From the NCBI RefSeq assembly GCF_021462415.1, contig NZ_JAKEDS010000006.1:59379-123378 (forward strand): 64,000 nucleotides of DNA. The letters are read 5' to 3'. This stretch comes from Rhodohalobacter sp. 614A (GTDB lineage Bacteria; Bacteroidota; Rhodothermia; Balneolales; Balneolaceae). Under the pieces are notes generated by a model, which worked only from the letters and a program-made list of their open reading frames with translations, ran no database searches and had not been told where the DNA came from. How positions within the stretch are numbered: position 1 is the stretch's first letter; each line of letters starts with the position of its first letter. Shown piece by piece: positions 45,989 to 54,314 of this stretch. Both the position numbers and the translations under genes were made by a program.

Positions 45989-48076
45989 CTAAAACATGGA
46001 TATATCCATATCATCGCCATGATCGTCCTCCTCCAGTTCATCGATATCCGGATTATCGACCGATAATTGAATATCATTGCTATCCTCGGCCGGCGGAAGA
46101 TCTGGCCTGGCTTCTCCATGTATGAGAAGTCTTAATTTCCTCTCAAGACTAAGGTCGTCATTATCAATATCAAACCACACGGGAAGCGAACTTAACTTTG
46201 AAAACACTTGTGTTTGAGTGGGGGTGTAGTCCTTGAATTCAAGGTCTCTGTAGTATTGAATTTTCTTTGCGATAACAGGGTTTTCGCCGTTCGTTATGAT
46301 GAACTGTAGATTCCTGGGAAATCGCTTCACTTCATCGGCATTATAAAGTCGCCGTTTTTGTTCGGATTTTGACGTTCCTTTGCCACCAGAATAGCGAAAA
46401 CCTGTACTTTGATTTTTGGATTTAGAGACCGAAACAATGGTGGTATCCCCTAAGGTTCGGGAAATATATTCTGCGGTATCAATATCATTGACACCAAATA
46501 CCTGGACAACATCTGCATTGGAAAAAAAGGATTGCCAGCTCTGTTTATAGAGGGGTTTTAACTGGCCAAGATCCTGAAAAATAATCCAGAACTGAAGCCC
46601 ATAACCACCTGCGATAGAATAATTGTCTCTGACAATATTAAGCTTGCCCAAGTTGGTAAATTCATCCATTAAAAAGAGAATTTTTTCCTCACTGGCTTCC
46701 TGTAGCCGTGTTTTTCGTATATAAATCGCTCTTTGGATAAACATCGTGATCATGATCCGCGTCCATTTTGAATACGTGCGAAGCTCTTCCGGTGGGACGA
46801 TCAAATAGATCGTGGCTTTCCCGATCGCAACCTCATCATACGAAAAATCACTATGGCTCATCACCGAAGAGAGTTCGGGAGAATGAAAAAGCTGGATTTC
46901 GCTTTTAAGCGTCTCCATAATTCCGATCAACATCTTTACCGAAACCCCCGCACTCAGAAAGTCATTGGCAAATTTTTTCACGTTCAACGGGACATCACTG
47001 ACACTGATCTTTTCGATATAAGCCATCAGGTCTTCGGCCGGAATAGAAAAGAGGTGATTAACGGTAGACAGGTTTCTCAGGTCAGGATGGTAGTCGGGGT
47101 GATCCGGATTATTAAATTCAGGTGCCGTACAAATATAGATTAAAAAGCCAAGATAAAGGTTTTTAGCTCTGCGGGACCAAAACGGATCCCCTTTTATTTC
47201 TTCTGAAAAAATCGTATCCACCAAGGCATTACAGGGGCGAAACGCCTTTTGAAATGTGTTTGGAATGGCATCAAGCGGATTGAAATGATTGGTCCCATTT
47301 TCCTTGCCCCAAATAGATTCACGGAATGGATCGAGGCAGATTATCTTATGACCAAATTTGTTCTGTCGGTGCTCCGCTGTAAAATTACAATTCTCCCCTT
47401 TGGGATCAACAACGATGACACTGTTGGGATAGTGAAGGAGGTTGGGAATAATAGATCCCACCCCCTTCCCGCTTCGAGTAGGAGCAACGGTTACCAGGTG
47501 TTTCTCACCTTTAAACGTTAAAATATTGTTGCTTTTTTTATGCCGCCCAATAACGATTTCGCCCTCCCCTCCTATCTTGAATCCTGTATGAGTATAATGG
47601 TCTCCATACTGAACCTCTGCCGTTCCATGAACGCCTTTTTCGGCTGGTCCCCTCGGCCTGATCGTCCCCCAAATGACAATCATCATAGCAATCACATAGA
47701 GTGATCCCCAAATCAATAAATGCTCCGGAATAGAGGAAATCGAATATTCCTGGATATAATAAAACAGAAGCGATGGATCATACAGCTCTCCGTTTACACA
47801 TAGCACAAATAGTCCTACCGAGAAAAATGAGATCGATGCGTTTCTCCAGAGTTTTTTCCACAAAAAATAGCCGCCGGTTAGTAATGAAACAGCCAACAAC
47901 CAAAAGATAATCATGACTCCCGTCTTGCCTATCTGGATGTTAGGCCGAACGTCGCCAAATCCACTCATCACAAACTGATTGAAATACAACCAGCTCATTA
48001 CAACAGACAAGAGGCCTGTAAGAAATACAAACCCAATAAGGTTGTTCTCGTGTTGTAATGTTTTCTTTTCGGCCAT
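45989..48076 (-). CDS. traG: TraG/VirD4-family coupling protein
   Basis: This 695-residue type IV coupling protein has four membrane helices in the first 130 residues and an AAA+ ATPase domain. Walker A is VAPTRSGKGVGSIIP (about residues 194-204), followed by VVDPKGENCNF, and Walker B is ILFLMDEFTNLG (about 465). The coupling protein brings the relaxase-bound DNA to the secretion channel and drives DNA transfer. It is the last gene of the minus-strand trb operon, as in TraG of IncP-type systems, and has an acidic C-terminal tail. Length is typical. Confidence 0.93.
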   Translation of the reverse strand: MAEKKTLQHENNLIGFVFLTGLLSVVMSWLYFNQFVMSGFGDVRPNIQIGKTGVMIIFWLLAVSLLTGGYFLWKKLWRNASISFFSVGLFVLCVNGELYDPSLLFYYIQEYSISSIPEHLLIWGSLYVIAMMIVIWGTIRPRGPAEKGVHGTAEVQYGDHYTHTGFKIGGEGEIVIGRHKKSNNILTFKGEKHLVTVAPTRSGKGVGSIIPNLLHYPNSVIVVDPKGENCNFTAEHRQNKFGHKIICLDPFRESIWGKENGTNHFNPLDAIPNTFQKAFRPCNALVDTIFSEEIKGDPFWSRRAKNLYLGFLIYICTAPEFNNPDHPDYHPDLRNLSTVNHLFSIPAEDLMAYIEKISVSDVPLNVKKFANDFLSAGVSVKMLIGIMETLKSEIQLFHSPELSSVMSHSDFSYDEVAIGKATIYLIVPPEELRTYSKWTRIMITMFIQRAIYIRKTRLQEASEEKILFLMDEFTNLGKLNIVRDNYSIAGGYGLQFWIIFQDLGQLKPLYKQSWQSFFSNADVVQVFGVNDIDTAEYISRTLGDTTIVSVSKSKNQSTGFRYSGGKGTSKSEQKRRLYNADEVKRFPRNLQFIITNGENPVIAKKIQYYRDLEFKDYTPTQTQVFSKLSSLPVWFDIDNDDLSLERKLRLLIHGEARPDLPPAEDSNDIQLSVDNPDIDELEEDDHGDDMDISMF

Positions 48077-48112
48077 GGTGCTGGTTGCTTTAAAAATTAT
48101 ATGCGAATGACT

Positions 48113-49036
48113 TCAGCGGGTAACCTCCGGGTCGTTTGCAATTCGGGCAAAGGATCTATACGCGCTGTAGGTAATACTCATAACTGGCTTCGATAATGAT
48201 TTCACATCTGTTATCTTGGAGGGCATGTGATCTGATGAAGACTGTATCCCCTTTTCAAACATTTTCTGAAACCCGATTACTTCACGAGCCGATTGCATAC
48301 CCTTCATGGACTTTTTCTTTATCTTAAATCCTTCCTTCGCATATTTAACCTTTTCTCCGGCCCGCTGGGCTTTCATTTTTACATGATTTGCTTGATTTTT
48401 AAAAGATTTGCTCCCTCTAAACCCCCGGTATTTTTTTTCGAGCTTTGAAATTTCACTGGTCAGCTGTTGATGCTTACCGAGCAATTGATCTTTTTGCTTG
48501 ATGAGATCTTCCTTCCGGGAAATGTTTCTTGTCTCTTTTGGGGCTGTTTGTATTCTTGCCATTTCGTAGCGAACACTCGAAAGTTCTGATTTAATCTCCT
48601 CTCTTTTCGATTTAAGCTCATTAATCGCCTCGTGAATGAAAAGATTCTGAACCTGCTTCTCCGCTTTGCCGTAATTGATCCCGCTGTTTCTGATATCAAT
48701 ATATTTTGTGAGATCTTCTCCGTAGAGTTGTTGAAGATTTATTTTGTTCAGTGAGGAATCAATTGAAGATGCATTCACTCGTTGAAATCCATCCGTAAAA
48801 AAAAGACCTTTTTTGCTATAGTCCAGCCACAAATCTCTGGCCGCGAGTTTTCCATCTAACTCACCGAAACTTTTAGCCGACAGCAACTCTTTTTGTATCT
48901 GAGATGCCTTTTCTTTTGGGCTTGCAAGATCCATTTGTGATGGGTCATAACCAAGGGACCTGGCTTTTTCCTCGAGTTGAGTATTGGTGGCAGGCCGGCT
49001 GGTTTGTTGTAGATTATCATCATCTTTTGAGGTCAT
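48113..49036 (-). CDS. Relaxase-domain paralogue between trbI and traG
   Basis: Starting at ATG 49036 (an earlier in-frame start overlaps trbI), this 307-residue protein has no signal or membrane helix. Residues 28-113 (GYDPSQMDL...AKSFGELDGKL...GLFFTDG...SSLNKINL...) match residues 199-282 of the relaxase encoded at 59812-61452 at roughly a third or more identity by eye. A long coiled-coil region follows, with charged repeats (SKREEIKSELSSVRYEMARIQ). It lacks the relaxase catalytic part. Location beside the coupling protein suggests it bridges relaxosome and TraG. No named family is recognised. Confidence 0.72.
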   Translation of the reverse strand: MTSKDDDNLQQTSRPATNTQLEEKARSLGYDPSQMDLASPKEKASQIQKELLSAKSFGELDGKLAARDLWLDYSKKGLFFTDGFQRVNASSIDSSLNKINLQQLYGEDLTKYIDIRNSGINYGKAEKQVQNLFIHEAINELKSKREEIKSELSSVRYEMARIQTAPKETRNISRKEDLIKQKDQLLGKHQQLTSEISKLEKKYRGFRGSKSFKNQANHVKMKAQRAGEKVKYAKEGFKIKKKSMKGMQSAREVIGFQKMFEKGIQSSSDHMPSKITDVKSLSKPVMSITYSAYRSFARIANDPEVTR

Positions 49037-49092
49037 GGTATGGTAGTAACATTGGCTTTGAATTAAGGTGTTACTATATACTGAAAAATTGG

Positions 49093-50247
49093 CTATTCGC
49101 CATACCATGCCTCGGTATAGGTATAAGGTTCTTCAAATGAAAGATCGTCTAAAAGATAAATGGTAAACGGAGTACCGGCTTCAATGACAATGGTTGGCTG
49201 ACGATTCATGTTTCGTTGTAATACCATATTGGCCACCCGTTGAAAGTCCTCTGCAATTTGAACAGCAATTAATTCCCTGGCACTCATGGCACCAAACAAA
49301 CCGGCCCTGTTTGGCGAAACAGCCAAAGACGCACCGGCACCGATGAGACTCAGCATGGCAGATTGACCAAAAATTCGCCAAAAATGTGTGTTGACCTCCC
49401 CGCCAAGCCCGCTCATACCTTGCAGATCATGGGTAGGGAAGGATGGTAACTGGATAGACCGTCCGTCCGGGAATAACAATCGCTGCCAGGACATCATCAT
49501 TTTCCGTTGATCAAATGCAATTCCAGAATCGTACGTACCGACGATTCGTGTGCCTCTTGGTATAATCAGATGTTCTTGATTGATACTATCGTAAACGTCA
49601 CGGTTTATCATACCAACAATGTTTCCTGGCAATGCAGATGATACCCCGGTTTGAAGAGTCGCCTCAATCATCGTTCCTTCCAAAAGAGTATAGGGGGTGG
49701 GTGGGTGATTAAATTCAACCGTTCCCTGGTTGTTTTGCTCTTCTGTAAATCGTAATGGTTCCTGGCCGGTTGAATTAGATTGACGTCTGTCAGCCGGGAA
49801 AGCAGATGAAACTGAACGACCGATCGCAGCCTGTTCCATGGATGGGTTTACATCGTCACTTACACGAACCTCTCCTCCAATTTTAATATCACTGGACAGC
49901 GCTTGTTCATAGAGTTCTTGCCGGCGGTCAGGTTGCTGCGGCCCTGGTTGTGATGTCCTTGCTGTAGGCTGGGATACCGGCCGGTCAAAAATACTTTGCG
50001 GATCCGGTGGATCGAAATCAAGTTCTTCTTCATCGGTTTGTAACCCGGCAGGTTCATTTTGTAAAAACCCGGGTTCTCCACTTTGTACAGGTGGTTGATA
50101 CTCTCCAATCTTGCGTTGTGAGTTTCCGGACTGAAAAATATTAAATAAGATGGTCGCTAATAATATACCGCCAAGTGCCAAAGCACCAAGTAACAACAAT
50201 CGTTTACTCGATTCATTAATTTTGTTTTTTTCTTCTTTCGGTCTCAT
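49093..50247 (-). CDS. trbI: TrbI/VirB10-family channel protein
   Basis: A 384-residue protein with one membrane helix near the N-terminus (LLLLGALALGGILLATILF), a Pro/Gln-rich periplasmic linker and the VirB10 barrel domain (VLQRNMNRQPTIVIEAGTPFTIYL; FDQRKMMMSWQRLLFPDGRSIQLPSF; IIPRGTRIVGTYDSGIAFD-like IPRGTRIVG). VirB10 spans inner and outer membranes and gates the channel. The gene begins four bases before trbG ends, so they share a transcript. Confidence 0.93.
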   Translation of the reverse strand: MRPKEEKNKINESSKRLLLLGALALGGILLATILFNIFQSGNSQRKIGEYQPPVQSGEPGFLQNEPAGLQTDEEELDFDPPDPQSIFDRPVSQPTARTSQPGPQQPDRRQELYEQALSSDIKIGGEVRVSDDVNPSMEQAAIGRSVSSAFPADRRQSNSTGQEPLRFTEEQNNQGTVEFNHPPTPYTLLEGTMIEATLQTGVSSALPGNIVGMINRDVYDSINQEHLIIPRGTRIVGTYDSGIAFDQRKMMMSWQRLLFPDGRSIQLPSFPTHDLQGMSGLGGEVNTHFWRIFGQSAMLSLIGAGASLAVSPNRAGLFGAMSARELIAVQIAEDFQRVANMVLQRNMNRQPTIVIEAGTPFTIYLLDDLSFEEPYTYTEAWYGE

Positions 50248-50251
50248 AATT

Positions 50252-51175
50252 TCATTCGCTATCGTTAAGAGTTACAAGTAATTCACGATCCCGGGTAACC
50301 CGTCCAAAACCTAAAAACCCGCGCTTTTGAAATTGATACGTTAGTTTCGCCTGCTGAAACACCCGGTCAGTTCGGATGATTTTACTATCCGGGTCATACG
50401 AAAAGTTCATCTGCTGCTTATCCCCAAAACGATTTGTTAAAAAGACTCCCGGAAGTTCTTGTGATTCGATATCGAAATCACTTGGTAGTTGAATGAAAAC
50501 ATGACGGTTGTTGTCCCATATGGCCACTGGTTCCCATGGAAAACCGTATTTCCCTTCTTCATACTCATATCGTTCAAAGGCACTACTACTGTCCGGCCGG
50601 GTAAATGACGGCCCCCGGGATCGACTCCCCTGTTCTCGGCGGATCCTTTCCTGATCTTTTCTTATCTGTTCGTTGAGTTTCTCACTGGCTTCATCCGGAT
50701 AGTAAAATGATATTCCTCTTGTAAAATGTGTATCCGGATTGGTCCCTGGATCCTTAATCTTCGGCGCCTCCAGGGTAATGTCATAGGTCCGTCGGTTTGT
50801 GGTAATCACAAAATTGGTCGATATATCATCGATAATTGGTTTTACAAAAAAAATAACTTTACTCATCTCACCTTCTCCCTGTAAAGAGTAGTCAATCTGC
50901 CACCGTGTTGCATCTCCTACAGCCTGACCGACAACCTCTTCCCCCTCTTCAAGTTCTATTCTTGAAATACGAAGTGGTGATGCGGTAACAATGGGTTCTG
51001 TATAGCCAAAGGGATATTCAATGACATCACTCTTTTCATTAATTGGGTATACAATGACCCCTTGCTCATTTACATGCATCGGTATTTCAGGTGATTCCTG
51101 GGCATGTACATTTGGACCAATGACCCAAAGAAATGCAGCCAATAATATTGCCAGTGGTTGTGATCGATGATTCAT
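50252..51175 (-). CDS. trbG: TrbG/VirB9-family outer-membrane core protein
   Basis: This 307-residue protein has a signal peptide (PLAILLAAFLWVIGPNVHA). VirB9-type features follow: an N-terminal beta domain (PFGYTEPIVTASPLRISRIELEEGEEVV), TNFVITTNRRTYDITLEAP, and a C-terminal beta domain with GRVTRDRELLVTL. It forms the outer-membrane core complex with VirB10/VirB7-type partners. The order trbG-trbI agrees with the Ti plasmid trb cluster. It ends with a four-base overlap with trbF (ATGA). Confidence 0.92.
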   Translation of the reverse strand: MNHRSQPLAILLAAFLWVIGPNVHAQESPEIPMHVNEQGVIVYPINEKSDVIEYPFGYTEPIVTASPLRISRIELEEGEEVVGQAVGDATRWQIDYSLQGEGEMSKVIFFVKPIIDDISTNFVITTNRRTYDITLEAPKIKDPGTNPDTHFTRGISFYYPDEASEKLNEQIRKDQERIRREQGSRSRGPSFTRPDSSSAFERYEYEEGKYGFPWEPVAIWDNNRHVFIQLPSDFDIESQELPGVFLTNRFGDKQQMNFSYDPDSKIIRTDRVFQQAKLTYQFQKRGFLGFGRVTRDRELLVTLNDSE

Positions 51176-51876
51176 GGTGTTTCCTCGTTTAGGGTTGTTG
51201 GAGAGATCGCTCCCCAGTTCAGTTCGGTTATGTATAGTCCAAGAGGGTTTTTTAGGATCGTCTCTGATGACGATGGTGGGTGATTCTCAACTTCGATAAA
51301 TGCTTCCCATTCTTGCGCCTCACGGGACCCACCCCGAAGGTTCGTGGTGGTTTCTACCCACTGAATCCTCCAATTTCCCGAATCGTCGGTTTGAAGGATC
51401 TGTGAGACTTCAATAGATCTTCGAAAATTTCTGGAGAGAACTCTCGGGTCGTTTTCTTCCTCACCATAGTAATCATTGAGTCTTCCGGCGACATTATTAG
51501 ATACCATCGAAAACCCGTCCCGCAACTGCTCTTCGATATATTCTTCATCTCCGTGGACACTCCTCATAAGCCGGATCCATTTAAAGAGTTCGGCCCTGAC
51601 CAGACGATCATGATTGGTATTCAATTTCTCTGCCGGTCCAAGAATGGTAACCTGGTCAAAGTCATCTACACTTACCAAATATGGAACATATCCAGCCTGA
51701 AAACTCCGGACTATAAATGCCCCGGTTACAAACAACAATGTAATTGCAGACAAGAAAAAGGCCCTTCGCCAATTCTCTTTCGATTTGGCAAGATTGTAGT
51801 AAGGATCGTCCTCCCGCCGGTCAGCTTGTGCGCGAAACAAACGGTTAGGTTCTGTTTTTTTGGTTGTTCGTTTCAT
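51172..51876 (-). CDS. trbF: TrbF/VirB8-family inner-membrane protein
   Basis: A 234-residue bitopic protein: cytosolic N-terminus, one membrane helix (AFFLSAITLLFVTGAFIVRSF, about residues 36-56) and a VirB8/NTF2-like periplasmic domain with HDRLVRAELFKWIRLMRSVHGDEEYIEEQLRDGF and EWEAFIEVENHPPSSSETILKNPLGLYITELNW. VirB8 nucleates channel assembly. It overlaps trbG by four bases and trbL by four bases, indicating coupled translation. Confidence 0.92.
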   Translation of the reverse strand: MKRTTKKTEPNRLFRAQADRREDDPYYNLAKSKENWRRAFFLSAITLLFVTGAFIVRSFQAGYVPYLVSVDDFDQVTILGPAEKLNTNHDRLVRAELFKWIRLMRSVHGDEEYIEEQLRDGFSMVSNNVAGRLNDYYGEEENDPRVLSRNFRRSIEVSQILQTDDSGNWRIQWVETTTNLRGGSREAQEWEAFIEVENHPPSSSETILKNPLGLYITELNWGAISPTTLNEETP

Positions 51877-52784
51877 AGTTCATCCATTCGGTTTAAAACT
51901 TTACCTAAGTCGAGGTTTTGATTTTCAGTGATGAATTGAGACATTTTTCCGGGTATTTTTGCTAGTACAAATATTGCCAGGAAAGAGAAAAACCCGATAC
52001 TCAACAGGACGTGCCAACCAAAATCTTGCGAAGAGTATACATTCTGAACCATCATCATCAGAACACTCCAAAAAAAGTAGAAGATCATGTAAAACAGAAA
52101 GACCTTTACACCGAGATGAAATATGTAAGAGATGTATCGCTCCGAATATACCCGGGTGAACTTCATGGGTAAAAATCCTAAAAACAACGGGCTAAAAGTT
52201 AGAGCAATCAGCACTTCCATCGTGATATAGGCATATTGGATTGCCAGAACTACAAACCCGGCCAGCGCAAACAACAGGAAAAAGACTGAAAACGAAGCGG
52301 ACAAACTTAATATGTTTACCCAGCTATAATTGGCTTGCAGGCTTTGATAGGCAGCATTAAAGAACCAAAGTCCGGCTGATATGATTTGAAATTCATTCAA
52401 ATCCATCTCCGCTCCATAAATGGTAAATGCAATTTCCTGGAATCCTAAAACAAGTGCTTCCAGAAGCCAGAAAAACATAATAATGGCAAAAAGAAAAACG
52501 AGGGTAACGAGCTTTTTAAGAGATGTGTTAACCGGATCAATGCTTTTATCAGAAAATTTCAATCCGATTCCAAAAACCACCAGATCGAGTACTGCAAGAG
52601 CAAAAAAAATCGATACGCCAATATTAAACGCCCGGTTTCTCCAATCAAACGTGATCTGTTGCTGAAATTGATTCAATTCATTGTACCACTCAGGTGTTTG
52701 GGCAAAGCCACTCTCAGCAAAAATTATACACGCAGCTAATACGGCTGCAAATGCCCAAAAATATGTTCTGATTTTTGCGTTCAT
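51873..52784 (-). CDS. trbL: TrbL/VirB6-family polytopic membrane protein
   Basis: Starting at ATG 52784 (one-base overlap with the trbJ stop), the product is 303 residues with a cleavable-looking signal and six or so hydrophobic helices (VSIFFALAVLDLVVFGIGL; LVTLVFLFAIIMFFWLLEALVLGF; VFFLLFALAGFVVLAIQYAYI; ALTFSPLFLGFLP). The VirB6/TrbL proteins line the inner-membrane part of the transfer channel. The alternative start at 52802 would remove the coupling with trbJ. Confidence 0.9.
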   Translation of the reverse strand: MNAKIRTYFWAFAAVLAACIIFAESGFAQTPEWYNELNQFQQQITFDWRNRAFNIGVSIFFALAVLDLVVFGIGLKFSDKSIDPVNTSLKKLVTLVFLFAIIMFFWLLEALVLGFQEIAFTIYGAEMDLNEFQIISAGLWFFNAAYQSLQANYSWVNILSLSASFSVFFLLFALAGFVVLAIQYAYITMEVLIALTFSPLFLGFLPMKFTRVYSERYISYIFHLGVKVFLFYMIFYFFWSVLMMMVQNVYSSQDFGWHVLLSIGFFSFLAIFVLAKIPGKMSQFITENQNLDLGKVLNRMDEL

Positions 52785-53842
52785 CAGTTTGACCCGGCCC
52801 AAGATGGAACGATTCTGCGAGTAGAAGTTGCCTGAGCTTGGTCAGACATAGTTTGTATCCCCTCATTTGTATGTTCGCGGTGGCGTTGTTGAAACCACTC
52901 TTCATCACGCTGTTGCTGTTTGCGCTCTACTTCCAGTTGTGCCATAAAAGCGGCCTGTCCGGCAAGAATGTGCTTGGCCTCGGTCAATTCCTGGGCATGA
53001 AGTGCAGTAATATATCCTTGCAATTGTTGCGCCTGGGCTGGAGTCAGATCTTCCCGTGATAATAAACCGGTTAATACATCCAGATACTCATGCGTTTGAC
53101 CGGTCATCCGCTGATTTTCTCTTGCTGAAATTATCAGCTTATCTGCTTCCTGGATATTATAGTCGGCATACTGAGCGCGAATTTGACGCCAGTATTCTGG
53201 ATTTTGTTCATATTCTTTGTGTCGATTCCAGGTATCATATAACAGCTGGTATTCATCAGCTAAATAATTTCGCAGATATCCAAGGTTTTCGCGGGCAATT
53301 TCAATTTTTCTGATGTTTTCACGTACATCTTGCTGGTTGTATTCAGCATTATCAATTTTTTCTCTTTCAGATTTACCTAAAACTGTAAGATAGATGTCTT
53401 GCAAAATGGAATGGCATTCTGCCTCTACCAAAGCCGTCATTTCAACTTTTGTTAATTCTTCAACGGCCTGTTTGGTGCCATCCCCACCACCAAATATTCC
53501 ACCCAGTAAACCACCCACAAGGAGGCCCGTCCCGCCAGTCATGGCACCTAAGCCAAGCGACCCCGCAAGGCCAACAACATCATCAACCATGCCTCCAACC
53601 TGATTGACTCCCAAATCCCCTATGGAAAACACAGTGCCCAACAAACCATCAGATGATATTTGGCTTCGGAGGCTTTCCAACGATTTACACTCATCTGGCA
53701 TATTCTGTCCAAATCCATCAATCCCGCCACTACCATACATAGGCAGATCGGCCGGTCCAAATTGCGCTTGGCTTGTCTGCGGGATGGACAGAAACCAAAC
53801 AAGAACAAATAAAAATACATATAGCAATACTTGACGATTCAT
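52784..53842 (-). CDS. trbJ: TrbJ/VirB5-like minor pilin component
   Basis: A 352-residue exported protein from ATG 53842 with a signal (QVLLYVFLFVLVWFLSIPQTSQAQ). A Gly-rich hydrophobic stretch (VVGLAGSLGLGAMTGGTGLLVGGLLGGIFGG, about residues 84-116) precedes a long helical domain (NAEYNQQDVRENIRKIEIARENLGYLRNYLADEY...) that fits VirB5/TrbJ. The Gly-rich insert, possibly a membrane segment, is unusual for TrbJ. VirB5 sits at the pilus tip and helps contact recipients. Identification rests on position and helical pattern. Confidence 0.72.
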   Translation of the reverse strand: MNRQVLLYVFLFVLVWFLSIPQTSQAQFGPADLPMYGSGGIDGFGQNMPDECKSLESLRSQISSDGLLGTVFSIGDLGVNQVGGMVDDVVGLAGSLGLGAMTGGTGLLVGGLLGGIFGGGDGTKQAVEELTKVEMTALVEAECHSILQDIYLTVLGKSEREKIDNAEYNQQDVRENIRKIEIARENLGYLRNYLADEYQLLYDTWNRHKEYEQNPEYWRQIRAQYADYNIQEADKLIISARENQRMTGQTHEYLDVLTGLLSREDLTPAQAQQLQGYITALHAQELTEAKHILAGQAAFMAQLEVERKQQQRDEEWFQQRHREHTNEGIQTMSDQAQATSTRRIVPSWAGSN

Positions 53843-53871
53843 TGATGCCTCCAATTGTGATAATTGTGGTT

Positions 53872-54306
53872 TTAGTTTTCTGTAAAGTCATATTCAATTG
53901 AAAAAGAAGCATTCCCGACGGGCAGGTCTAATTTGGTTTCTTCCACAACTTCGCCGTCAACAATGATCTGTGCTACTATTTGACCTTTTCCTTCATCTAA
54001 TGGATCAATACTTTGAATTCTTCTTGCGCGTAACTCCGCAAAAGGAGTCGGTGATTTTATGCTTGCAAGAAACATCTCACTTTCCCAAAGACCCTCTTGG
54101 CGCTCTATCCATCCCGATGAAACCCTGGCCTCATCTGGATCCTCATGAGAGAAATGTAAAATTTCTGCCCGGAAGCCTTCTGTAATTTCAACCCGATAGT
54201 AATACTCATGCTCAGTTTCATTTGTGTTGCTCCCTCCGCTGGGCCCATTACAGCTGACCAATACAATCAGAACCGTGATATAAAAAATGATGAACTCTCT
54301 TTTCAT
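53872..54306 (-). CDS. Transfer-operon lipoprotein (TrbK/VirB7-like position)
   Basis: This 144-residue protein has a lipobox (VLVSC, about residue 19) and a polar, probably beta-rich, mature part (YYYRVEITEGFRAEILHFSHEDPDEARVSSGWIE...). It lies between trbE and trbJ. Ti/IncP trb clusters carry a small lipoprotein near trbJ (TrbK, entry exclusion) and a TrbH lipoprotein later. Sequence similarity to either is not evident. It may be an exclusion factor or outer-membrane core component; this is inferred from position. Confidence 0.6.
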   Translation of the reverse strand: MKREFIIFYITVLIVLVSCNGPSGGSNTNETEHEYYYRVEITEGFRAEILHFSHEDPDEARVSSGWIERQEGLWESEMFLASIKSPTPFAELRARRIQSIDPLDEGKGQIVAQIIVDGEVVEETKLDLPVGNASFSIEYDFTEN

Positions 54307-54314
54307 GACTGAAC

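Noticed and set aside
45913..46125. Plus-strand ORF of 70 residues
   Set aside because: Antisense to the 3' end of traG, where the frame mirrors its codons; no family signal.
49037..49108. Upstream start for the relaxase-domain paralogue
   Set aside because: It overlaps the end of trbI and adds non-conserved residues; ATG 49036 is preferred.
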